Below, one piece after another: positions 19,477 to 28,044 of a DNA stretch of 64,000 nucleotides (its first letter is position 1; each line of letters begins with the position of its first letter). This stretch comes from Actinoallomurus sp. (GTDB lineage Bacteria; Actinomycetota; Actinomycetes; Streptosporangiales; Streptosporangiaceae): assembly GCA_025964625.1 (NCBI GenBank), contig JAOPYL010000124.1:1-64000 (forward strand), in the 5' to 3' direction. The notes under the pieces were generated by a model, which was not told where the DNA came from, ran no database searches, and was given only the letters and a program-made list of their open reading frames with translations. Both the position numbers and the translations under genes were made by a program.

Positions 19477-21615
19477 TCACCGCCGCGTCCGGCACAGGTT
19501 CAGGACGTTGGTGATGATGCGGTGTCCCGTCTCGCCGGTCGCGGTGAGGATCGACTCCGGGTGGAACTGCACCGCCCAGCGCCGGTTCACCGGGTCCTCG
19601 ATGGCCATGACGACGTCGCCCAGCGTCGCGGTGACCTCGAACCCCGCGTGCACCTGACCCGCGGTGGCGTGCAGGGAGTGGTAACGGGCCGCGGTGAACT
19701 CGCCGGGCAGCCCAGCGAACAGGTCGCCGCCGCCGACGTCGACCCGGCCGGGCTTGCCGTGCGCCGGCTCGGGCAGCAGTGCGAGCTCGCCGCCCGCGTG
19801 CTCGACCATGCCCTGCAGTCCGAGGCAGACCCCGAACACCGGCAGGCCACGGGCGTAGACCGCGTCCAGCAGGGACGCCGTGTCGAAGTCCACGGGCCGC
19901 CCCGGCCCGGGCGACAGCACCACGAGGTCGGGGCGGATCTCGTCGAGCATCTTGTCGGGGAAGCCGAACCGCAGCGTCGTGACGGCGGCGCCCTGCTGGC
20001 GGAAGTAGTCGGCGAGCGTGTTGACGAAGGAGTCCTGGTGGTCGACGAGCAGCACGGTCAGCCCCTCGCCGGCCCTCCCCCGCGTCCCGAGGCCGGCCTC
20101 GGCGCCCTCATCCTCCGTCGCGGACAGCGCCTCGAGCAGGGCACGGGCCTTGAGGTAGGTCTCGCGCTCCTCGGCGTCGGGGTCGGAGTCGTACAGCAGC
20201 GTCGCCCCGGCCCGTACGGCGGCGACCCCGTCACGGATCTGCGCGGTCCGCAGGGTCAGCCCCGTGTTCATCGAGCCGTCGAAGCCGATGCAGCCGACCG
20301 CACCGCCGTACCAGCGCCGCGGCGTCTCCTCGTGGTCCTCGATGAACTGCATCGCCCAGGTCTTCGGCGCGCCGGTCACGGTGACGGCCCACATGTGGGT
20401 CAGGAAGGCGTCGAGGGCGTCGTACCCGGGCCGCAGCCGCCCCTCGATGTGGTCGACGGTGTGGATCAGCCGGGAGTACATCTCGATCTGCCGGCGGCCG
20501 ATGACCCTCACGCTTCCGGGCACGCAGACCCGGGACTTGTCGTTGCGGTCCACGTCGGTGCACATGGTCAGCTCGGACTCGTCCTTGGCCGAGTTGAGAA
20601 GGGTACGGATGTTGTCGGCGTCCTCCAGCGGATCGTCCCCGCGCTTGATCGTGCCGGAGATCGGGCAGGTCTCGACCCGGTCGCCGGTGACCCGGACGAA
20701 CATCTCCGGGGACGCGCCGACGAGGTACTCCCCCTCACCCAGGTTGAAGAAGAACTCGTACGGCGCCGGGTTCGTCGTCCGCAGGCGTTCGAAGAAGGCC
20801 GCCGGGGAGTGGCACAGGCCGTACATCACGTGACCCGGCACGACCTCGAACAGGTCTCCCCGGATGAACTTCTCCTTCGCCTCGCACACCACCTCGGCGT
20901 AGGCGCCCGGCGTCGGCTGCGGGGGCAGCTCACGGGCGCGCGGCACCGGGGTCGGCTCCGTCCGCCTCGGCAGGCCGCGCGTGCTCACGCCGCCGATCTC
21001 GAAGTCGTACGACATCCGCGCCGACGTCTCGCGCTTGCGGTCCACGACGATCATCTCGTCGGCCAGGTGAAGCACCAGGTCGCGCTGGTCGCGCGCGCGG
21101 TCGATGTTCAGCCGGATCGGCTCGAACTGGAACGCCAGGTCGTAGCCGAACGCGCCGTAGAGGCCAAGGTGCGGATCGTCGCCGGCGAACATGTCGGCGA
21201 CGGCGCGCAGCGCGGTGAACACGGTGGGCCGGCGGCTGCGCTCCTCCTCCGTGAAGACCTCGTCGGAGGACGGGACGAAGACCTCCACCCCGCCGGGGAT
21301 GTCCTCAGGCTCGCCGGCGGAGGCCATCGCCGCCGAGACGGCGGGCAGCAGGACCCGGCCGCGGTCGTTCAGCGCGCGCACCGCGATGCGACGGCCCCGG
21401 GCGACGATCTCCAGGCAGGGGTCGACGTAGGCCATGTGCCAGCGGCTGTACCGGCCGGGGTACTCCATGCCGGAGCTGAGCACTCCGCCCCGGCGCTCGC
21501 CCACCGCCACGACGAGCGCGTCCAGCGCCTCGCTCTTGCGTCCGGGGTCCACCGGGGTGGCGGTGCGGACGACGCGCACGCCGCCCGCCGTCACATACTC
21601 GCTCGTCGTCTCCAC
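19477..21615 (-). CDS. Fused anthranilate synthase (TrpE-TrpG)
   Basis: Component I motifs (PISGTIKRG, HIEGRLRPGYDALDAF) then GATase PGPGRPVDFD, GVCLGLQGMVEHAGG, VQFHPESI; GTG start at 21615 with GAGGGA upstream. Confidence 0.93.
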   Translation of the reverse strand: METTSEYVTAGGVRVVRTATPVDPGRKSEALDALVVAVGERRGGVLSSGMEYPGRYSRWHMAYVDPCLEIVARGRRIAVRALNDRGRVLLPAVSAAMASAGEPEDIPGGVEVFVPSSDEVFTEEERSRRPTVFTALRAVADMFAGDDPHLGLYGAFGYDLAFQFEPIRLNIDRARDQRDLVLHLADEMIVVDRKRETSARMSYDFEIGGVSTRGLPRRTEPTPVPRARELPPQPTPGAYAEVVCEAKEKFIRGDLFEVVPGHVMYGLCHSPAAFFERLRTTNPAPYEFFFNLGEGEYLVGASPEMFVRVTGDRVETCPISGTIKRGDDPLEDADNIRTLLNSAKDESELTMCTDVDRNDKSRVCVPGSVRVIGRRQIEMYSRLIHTVDHIEGRLRPGYDALDAFLTHMWAVTVTGAPKTWAMQFIEDHEETPRRWYGGAVGCIGFDGSMNTGLTLRTAQIRDGVAAVRAGATLLYDSDPDAEERETYLKARALLEALSATEDEGAEAGLGTRGRAGEGLTVLLVDHQDSFVNTLADYFRQQGAAVTTLRFGFPDKMLDEIRPDLVVLSPGPGRPVDFDTASLLDAVYARGLPVFGVCLGLQGMVEHAGGELALLPEPAHGKPGRVDVGGGDLFAGLPGEFTAARYHSLHATAGQVHAGFEVTATLGDVVMAIEDPVNRRWAVQFHPESILTATGETGHRIITNVLNLCRTRR

Positions 21616-21650
21616 GATCGGTCCCTCGATTTCAGGCCCTGCTCGGCGGA

Positions 21651-21682
21651 GACGAAAAACGACCGCCGGACGGGGGCGGTCG
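21651..21682 (-). terminator. Attenuator terminator upstream of anthranilate synthase
   Basis: Minus strand CGACCGCC-CCCGTCC-GGCGGTCG-TTTTT. Confidence 0.85.
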
Positions 21683-21716
21683 CTGCGGTGTCTGAGAATG
21701 CGTGAACCCGCGCCGC

Positions 21717-21752
21717 CTAGCGGCGCCACCACTGCGTGACCGGGGTTCGCAT
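21717..21752 (-). CDS. trpL: trp leader peptide MRTPVTQWWRR
   Basis: 11 codons with tandem Trp (TGG TGG) immediately before terminator and TrpEG gene. Confidence 0.85.
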   Translation of the reverse strand: MRTPVTQWWRR

Positions 21753-21974
21753 GGCCGAAAGAGTACCCGGTGACGGGCCGGCACGCCACTGCGGTCCCGT
21801 GCGGCGCCCTGGATCACGTCTCAGATCGCGGGACAGAACGTCCAAAGCGACACGCGGCCGAGACCGAACCGAGATCGGGCGCCCCGTAAAGTTTTGGCAA
21901 CAGACGTGAAATTCGGCTGTCCGGATATCGCCACCGGGCAGCCGTCTCGCGCATATGGCGTACGAGGAGGACCG

Positions 21975-22217
21975 TTGGCCGACACAGACCCCCGGCCGCG
22001 CCGCGGTGACCGCAGCCTCTGGAACTGGCTGCTCGTCGTTCCCGTCGTCGTGCCGCTCCTGACGTTCCTGTTCAACAGGGACAAGCCGCGGCTCGCCGGA
22101 TTCCCGTTCTTCTACTGGGCGCAGTTCGCGTTCGTCGTCCTCGGCGTCGTCTGCACGGCGATCGTGTACCTGAAGACCCGGCGTGCGTCCCGCCCCGCCG
22201 GCACCAAGGAGGGCTGA
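21975..22217 (+). CDS. DUF3311 domain-containing small membrane protein
   Basis: LLVVPVVVPLLTFLFNRDKPRLAGFPFFYWAQFAFVVLGVVCTAIVY; directly upstream of SSS symporter; TTG start after AGGAGG. Confidence 0.8.
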   Translation: MADTDPRPRRGDRSLWNWLLVVPVVVPLLTFLFNRDKPRLAGFPFFYWAQFAFVVLGVVCTAIVYLKTRRASRPAGTKEG

Positions 22218-22222
22218 CGGGA

Positions 22223-23845
22223 ATGTCCGGCTCGCATCTGACCGAGATGATCGTCTTCGGCGTCCTCTTCCTGATCGTGAGCGTGATGGGGTTCGTCGCC
22301 GCCCGCTGGCGCCGTCCCACCACCATGCAGAGCCTCGACGAGTGGGGCCTGGGCGGCCGCAGCTTCGGCTCGTGGATCACCTGGTTCCTCCTCGGTGGCG
22401 ATCTCTACACCGCCTACACCTTCGTCGCCGTGCCCGCCCTGGTGTTCGGCGCGGGAGCGGCCGGCTTCTACGCGGTGCCGTACACGATCGTCGTGTATCC
22501 GCTCGTCTTCCTCGTGCTGATCCGCCTCTGGTCGGTGTCGCACGTGCACGGCTTCGTCACGCCGGCCGACTTCGTCCGGGCGCGTTTCGGGTCGCCGCTG
22601 CTCGCACTGCTGGTCGCCATCACCGGCATCGTCGCGACCATGCCCTACATCGCCCTGCAGCTCGTCGGCATCCAGGCGACACTGGAGGCGATGGGCGTGA
22701 AGGGTCACCTGCCGATCATCATCGCGTTCGCGATCCTGGCGGCGTACACGTACCAGTCGGGCCTGCGCGCACCGGCGCTGATCGCGTTCGTCAAGGACGC
22801 GCTCATCTATCTGGTGATCATCGTCGCGGTGCTGTACATCCCGCACAAGCTGGGCGGCTGGAGCCACATCTTCGGCGCGGCTCAGGCCAAGTTCGACAAG
22901 ACCCCCGCACCGGGCGACGGCACGCTGCTGAACGCGAACAACCAGCTCAACTACGCGATGCTGGCACTCGGCTCGGCGCTCGCGCTGTTCCTCTACCCGC
23001 ACAGCATCACCAGCGTGCTCGCCAGCAAGAACCGGAACGTGATCAAACGGAACATGGCGGCGCTGCCGGCCTACAGCTTCGTGCTCGGCCTGATCGCGCT
23101 GCTCGGCTTCATGGCGATCGCCGCGGGAATCAAGCCCATCACGTCCAACGGCAAGGCGGACGGCAACACGGTCGTGCCGCTGCTGTTCGACCACCTGTTC
23201 CCGAGCTGGTTCGCCGGCGTGGCCTACGCCGCCATCGGCATCGGCGCGCTGGTGCCCGCCGCGATCATGTCGATCGCCGCGGCGAACCTGTTCACCCGGA
23301 ACATCTACCGGGAGTACTTCCGCAAGGACGCGAGCGACAGTGAAGAGGCCAAGGTGAGCAAGCTCGTCTCGCTCATCGTCAAGGTCGGCGCGGTCGCCTG
23401 CATCCTGCTGCTGGACCCGCAGTTCTCCATCGACCTGCAGCTGATCGGGGGCGTCATCATCCTGCAGACGCTGCCGTCGGTCGCGCTCGGCCTGGTGACC
23501 CGCTGGTTCCACCGGGGCGGCCTGATCGCGGGCTGGGTCGCGGGCATGGCGGCGGGCATGTGGATGCTGTACCGCATCCCCAACCCGGTCACGCACAAGA
23601 CCCACTTCGGCGGCTCCGCCTATCCGCTGACCGACCTGGGCTTCGACACCAAGGTGACGGTGTACGCGGGCATCCTCGCGCTGCTCGTCAACCTGGTCGT
23701 CGCGGTGGTCGTGACGATCGTGCTCAAGGCGGCCAAGACGGCGGACGGCGTGGACGCCACCCGAACCGACGACTACTACGCCGACGAGGGCGATCCGAAG
23801 GTCGTCCGCGGCACCCGCGAGGTCGAGGAGGAGCTCGCCACCTGA
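22223..23845 (+). CDS. Sodium:solute symporter (SSS) family, monocarboxylate-type
   Basis: 540 aa polytopic; SLDEWGLGGRSFGSWITWFLLGGDLYTAYTFVAVPAL. Confidence 0.92.
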   Translation: MSGSHLTEMIVFGVLFLIVSVMGFVAARWRRPTTMQSLDEWGLGGRSFGSWITWFLLGGDLYTAYTFVAVPALVFGAGAAGFYAVPYTIVVYPLVFLVLIRLWSVSHVHGFVTPADFVRARFGSPLLALLVAITGIVATMPYIALQLVGIQATLEAMGVKGHLPIIIAFAILAAYTYQSGLRAPALIAFVKDALIYLVIIVAVLYIPHKLGGWSHIFGAAQAKFDKTPAPGDGTLLNANNQLNYAMLALGSALALFLYPHSITSVLASKNRNVIKRNMAALPAYSFVLGLIALLGFMAIAAGIKPITSNGKADGNTVVPLLFDHLFPSWFAGVAYAAIGIGALVPAAIMSIAAANLFTRNIYREYFRKDASDSEEAKVSKLVSLIVKVGAVACILLLDPQFSIDLQLIGGVIILQTLPSVALGLVTRWFHRGGLIAGWVAGMAAGMWMLYRIPNPVTHKTHFGGSAYPLTDLGFDTKVTVYAGILALLVNLVVAVVVTIVLKAAKTADGVDATRTDDYYADEGDPKVVRGTREVEEELAT

Positions 23846-23889
23846 GTCCCGGCGTGATCGTGGCCCGGCGGCCGTCGCCGGGGCACCTC

Positions 23890-24345
23890 AGGTACGGCGG
23901 GCGGCGGGGAGCCGGCGCGGTGGACGAGGAAGCCGTACAGGTGGGGCTTGGCGGCGATCGCGGCGAGATAGGTGTCGATCGCCGCCCGCGGCCGGGCGCG
24001 CATCTCCCCCGGCCGCAGGAACGCGCCGCGGACGGCGTCCATCAGCACGCGGGTGTGCCGCTCCGCCAGCGCCTGGTACAGGCCGCCACGTCCCCTGCGC
24101 CACTGCTCACAGGGCGAGCGTAGCCATTCACGCCGGCCCGGTCGCGGCTGACCGGAGACGCTGAACTTCGTCGACGGGCGGACCAGCCGGATCTCCCCGG
24201 TCGGCCTGACCGGCTGGAAGGCCGGCACCGCCCGCCCGGCGGGCGCGCTGGTCGACCACCCCGGTGAGATATACCGGGCGACGCGCGCGAACGCCTCGCG
24301 GAGCCCGGACGCGTCCCGCACCTTCTGGATGCTCGTCCAATAAGA
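23890..24345 (-). pseudogene. Degraded gene fragments incl. TetR-like C-terminal segment
   Basis: GGLYQALAERHTRVLMDAVRGAFL...AAIDTYLAAIAAKPHLYGFLVHRAG resembles TetR ligand domain start but no HTH; preceded by SYWTSIQKVRDASGLREAFARVARYISPG... of unknown family in same frame. Confidence 0.4.
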
Positions 24346-24552
24346 TCAGGAGGGCGGCCGGGGGAACAAAACCCGTCGGCCGCCCGTCTCACTCTCGAGC
24401 GACTTGATCGCGGCGTGTCATGTTTTGCCATGGCATGTCGTGACCGGTCTAACTCGGGGGCTTTCATGTAGAGACCAGCCAATCGGGTGCATTCCCATGG
24501 CAGACTCTGGTCCCCGTTTGCCATACCTGGTCTGCCCTGGGAGGGTTCCCCG

Positions 24553-25533
24553 ATGGTCACGCCGCGCTTGCCCCATGTCCGCGGCCTGGGCAGATGCCTG
24601 GCGGCCGTCGCGGTGATCATCGCGGTCTGGGTCACGACGCTGGGCGCGGGCCGGGTCAACGTGTACGCCAAGCCGGGCGCGCTGCCGGCCCTGTCGGTCT
24701 CCACCATCGCCGCGCGTTACAAGGCGAACCGACGGGCGATCGCGCAGGCGCTGAAGACCGCCAGGCGCATCCAGGACTACGATCGGGCCCATGCGCTGAG
24801 CCGGTTCCTGACTCCCGGGCGCGACTTCCTGTCCTTCGACCCCCGCGGCACCGGACGCGCGGTGGAGGTCGTCGGCGACCTCGCCCGGGCCAAGCGAGTC
24901 GCGATCCTGGTGCCGGGCGCCGACACGACCCTGTCGACGTTCGACGCACGCGGGCACCAGCCGTACTCCACGCCCGGTGGTGGCGCGCGCGCCCTCCTGC
25001 AGCAGGCGCGGCGGCTCGCCCGCGATCCGAAACTCGCCGTGATCGCCTGGCTGGGCTACAGCCCTCCGACGGTGACCAGCGCGGGCGTCATCACCGACCT
25101 GCGCGCCGACGCCGGAGCCACGCAGCTGCGCCGGTTGGTCGACGACCTGCATGACATCAACCCGGCGGCCCGCACGACCCTGCTCTGCCACAGTTATGGC
25201 TCCGTGGTGTGCGGTGAGGCCGTCAAGAGCCTCTCCGTCAATGACATCGTGGCTTTCGGCAGCCCCGGCATGTCGACGTCCACCGCGAGCGATCTGGGCA
25301 CGCACGCGCGCATCTGGGCCGGCCGCGGCGCTCGCGACTGGATGCAGTTCGTCCCGCACGTCCGGGTGTTCGGCCTGGGGTTCGGCACCGATCCCGTCTC
25401 GCCGAGTTTCGGCGCCCGCGTGTTTGCCGCCGGGCCGGGAGGGCACAGCGACTATCTGCGGCCAGGTTCGGTATCGCTCCGGAATCTCGCGCTCATCGCG
25501 CTCGGCCGGGACCCGCAGGTCAGTCTGGCCTGA
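24553..25533 (+). CDS. Alpha/beta hydrolase family protein (DUF1023-like)
   Basis: N-terminal membrane/signal segment; TTLLCHSYGSVVCGEAV, DIVAFGSPGM. Confidence 0.8.
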   Translation: MVTPRLPHVRGLGRCLAAVAVIIAVWVTTLGAGRVNVYAKPGALPALSVSTIAARYKANRRAIAQALKTARRIQDYDRAHALSRFLTPGRDFLSFDPRGTGRAVEVVGDLARAKRVAILVPGADTTLSTFDARGHQPYSTPGGGARALLQQARRLARDPKLAVIAWLGYSPPTVTSAGVITDLRADAGATQLRRLVDDLHDINPAARTTLLCHSYGSVVCGEAVKSLSVNDIVAFGSPGMSTSTASDLGTHARIWAGRGARDWMQFVPHVRVFGLGFGTDPVSPSFGARVFAAGPGGHSDYLRPGSVSLRNLALIALGRDPQVSLA

Positions 25534-25674
25534 TTTCAAGCGAACAATTTGACACTGCGCGGCGCCTCCCGTCAACGGCGAAATCAACCATAAATCGGCC
25601 AAATTCGGATGCTCCCCAAAAGGGGAATTTGATGCTTGAGTAAGTCGAGCCTCAGACCCCCTCTTGGAGACCCG

Positions 25675-26490
25675 ATGAACCTCCCCCGCCTGGTCGCCGC
25701 GGCAGCATGCGCGGCGACACTCGCCGGCACCGCGATCGCCGCCGCGTCCCCCGCCTCCGCGTCGACCACCAACTACGTCGCTCTCGGCGACTCGTACTCC
25801 TCCGGAGTCGGAGCCGGGTCCTACGACGGGAGCAGCTGCGAGCGCAGCACCAACGCCTACCCCGCCAAGTGGGCCGCCGCGCACTCCCCCGCGTCATTCA
25901 GCTTCGTCGCGTGTTCGGGTGCGACCACCAGCGACGTGCGCAACAACCAGCTCAGCGCGCTGTCCGCCGGCACGACGCTCGCGAGCATCACGATCGGAGG
26001 CAACGACGCGGGCTTCAGCAACGTGATGCAGACCTGCGTCCTGGACTCGGACTCGACGTGCCTGACGGCGGTCAACAACGCCGAGAACTACATGAAGACG
26101 ACGCTTCCGGGCAACCTCAGCTCGCTGTACAGCGCGATGCGCTCCAAGGCCCCGTCCGCGCGCTTCGTCGTGCTGGACTACCCGCACCTGTACATCATCA
26201 CCAACTACTGCGTCGGGCTGAGCAACACCAAGCGGACCGCCCTCAACGCCGCGGCCGACACGCTCGACGGCGTGACCTCGACGGCGGCCTCGAACGCCGG
26301 CTTCACCTTCGCCGACGTCCGCGGCCAGTTCAGCGGTCACGAGCTCTGCTCCGGCGACGGCTGGCTGAACTCGGTCACGTACCCGCTCGGCAACTCGTAC
26401 CACCCGACCGCCCTCGGCCAGTCCTCGGGATTCCTGCCGGTGTTCACCTCCCACACCGGCTCCTCTCTCGCCGCCAAGGCCGCCAGCTGA
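25675..26490 (+). CDS. Secreted SGNH/GDSL hydrolase (lipase)
   Basis: Signal peptide; VALGDSYSSGVGAG, ITIGGNDAGF, YHPTALGQ. Confidence 0.93.
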   Translation: MNLPRLVAAAACAATLAGTAIAAASPASASTTNYVALGDSYSSGVGAGSYDGSSCERSTNAYPAKWAAAHSPASFSFVACSGATTSDVRNNQLSALSAGTTLASITIGGNDAGFSNVMQTCVLDSDSTCLTAVNNAENYMKTTLPGNLSSLYSAMRSKAPSARFVVLDYPHLYIITNYCVGLSNTKRTALNAAADTLDGVTSTAASNAGFTFADVRGQFSGHELCSGDGWLNSVTYPLGNSYHPTALGQSSGFLPVFTSHTGSSLAAKAAS

Positions 26491-26504
26491 CATCACCCTT
26501 CACC

Positions 26505-26532
26505 CCGGGCCGCCCGTACGCGGGCGGCCCGG
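26505..26532. terminator. Hairpin terminator
   Basis: CCGGGCCGCCCG-tacg-CGGGCGGCCCGG, 12-bp perfect stem. Confidence 0.7.
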
Positions 26533-26585
26533 CCGCAATACGATCTCCGCAGCGCCGAGCCTCCCCCGGCGCCGGAGCGACTGCG

Positions 26586-27386
26586 ATGGACGATCACGGA
26601 CGGCTGCCGCCAGGCGTAGATGAGCTGTTCGCCGACGGCGGCACGGGCCGAGCACTGTCGGTCACGCTTCCGAACGGATCCGTAGTCTGGCCCGATCCGG
26701 GCTATCCCCAGCACCAGCCTGCCAAGCGTGCCGCGTTCTGGATCAGCGACGCGCCGGTGCCCGCCGAGCTGTGGACCCGCCTGCGCGCCGAGCACCGCAC
26801 CTCGGGCCTGTGGCCCGTGCTGCTGGAGGACTCCGCACAGCCGTGGTCGGCCGGCCAGATCGCCCCCGAGCCGGTGGCCGAGATCGGCGACTACGAGGCG
26901 GCGGCGTTCATGGCCGAGGTGTGGTCCGACTGGGAGATACCACCGGTGGACCTGACGCCCTTCGGCCGCTACTGCCCCGGGCCGGCCCCGCCGGGCGACC
27001 CGATGGAGGACCCCTCCGCCGCCGCGGACCGGTGCGCGGAGCTGCTCACCGGACGACCGCTCGGCCTCGTGCCGGTGGAGCGCGGCGCCGACGCGCTGGC
27101 CGCCATCGGATGGCAGGGAGCGCGCCACCACAACCCATGGACCGCCCCTCTCGCCGCGGTGGTGCGCAGCTGGGAGGAGAGGTTCGGGGCCCGGGTCGTC
27201 GGCATCGGGTTCAACACGCTGGACCTGAGCGTCGCCGCCCCTCCGGCCACCCTGCGGCACGCCCTGCACGTGGCCGCCGAGCATTCGACGTTCTGCCCCG
27301 AGACCATCATCCAGGGACCCGGCACCCTGGCCGGCTACGCAGAGCAGATCCGCGGCAGTCACAGCTGGTCCTTCTGGTGGGAATGA
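26586..27386 (+). CDS. DUF4253 domain-containing protein
   Basis: 266 aa; GLVPVERGADALAAIGWQGARHHN...VVGIGFNTLDLSVA...EHSTFCPETI. Confidence 0.75.
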   Translation: MDDHGRLPPGVDELFADGGTGRALSVTLPNGSVVWPDPGYPQHQPAKRAAFWISDAPVPAELWTRLRAEHRTSGLWPVLLEDSAQPWSAGQIAPEPVAEIGDYEAAAFMAEVWSDWEIPPVDLTPFGRYCPGPAPPGDPMEDPSAAADRCAELLTGRPLGLVPVERGADALAAIGWQGARHHNPWTAPLAAVVRSWEERFGARVVGIGFNTLDLSVAAPPATLRHALHVAAEHSTFCPETIIQGPGTLAGYAEQIRGSHSWSFWWE

Positions 27387-27461
27387 TCTGTGATCACCGC
27401 ACGTCGCGGCACGCAAAGATGGTCTTGCGGCCATGCCGTAACAAGAGACTGGAGACGGATC

Positions 27462-27860
27462 ATGTCCGGACTGAGCGAGGGTGCGAAAGCGCTGCTGAGC
27501 GAGCCGATCGCCGGGTGGGCGACGACGGTCCGCCCCGACGGATCCCTGCACAGCACCGTGGTCTGGGTCGACGTGGACGGCGACGACGTCATCTTCAACA
27601 CGGCGATCGGGCGCGTCAAGGAGCGGCACCTGCGCAACGATCCCCACGTGTCGATCAGCGTGCTCGACCCGAATGACGCCTTCCACGCCGTCAGCGTCTC
27701 CGGCGACGCGAAGCTGGAGGAGGACGGCGCGGACGCCCTCATCGACCGCCTGGCCAAGAAGTACCTCGGCGTGGACACCTATCCGCACCGGACGCCCGGC
27801 GAGCGGCGGATCACCGTGCGCGTCCAGCCCGAGCACGTCATCTTCTCGGACGGCCAGTAA
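27462..27860 (+). CDS. PPOX-class F420-dependent oxidoreductase
   Basis: GWATTVRPDGSLHSTVVWVDVDGDDVIFNTAIGRVKERHLRNDPHVSISVLD. Confidence 0.88.
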   Translation: MSGLSEGAKALLSEPIAGWATTVRPDGSLHSTVVWVDVDGDDVIFNTAIGRVKERHLRNDPHVSISVLDPNDAFHAVSVSGDAKLEEDGADALIDRLAKKYLGVDTYPHRTPGERRITVRVQPEHVIFSDGQ

Positions 27861-27887
27861 CCGCGGGCACGGTCTTCCACGGCATCG

Positions 27888-27925
27888 GAACAGAGGCCGG
27901 CCCGGTCCCGGGCGGGCCTCTGTTC
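27888..27925. terminator. Hairpin terminator
   Basis: GAACAGAGGCC ... GGCCTCTGTTC, 11-bp arms. Confidence 0.65.
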
Positions 27926-28044
27926 TGTTCTGTCTGTACGCCGAACACGCGGACCGACAGGTAGCCGATTCCGGACATTTGTATTGACGCGTGATCACAA
28001 ACGTGAAAGTCGGTGGTGCGGAGCGACGTCCGTGAGGAGACGAC

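Noticed and set aside
19522-21705. 727-aa plus-strand ORF
   Set aside because: Antisense to the fused anthranilate synthase; composition typical of GC-bias ORFs.
22112-23605. 497-aa minus-strand ORF
   Set aside because: Antisense to the SSS symporter; His/Asp/Arg-rich artefact.
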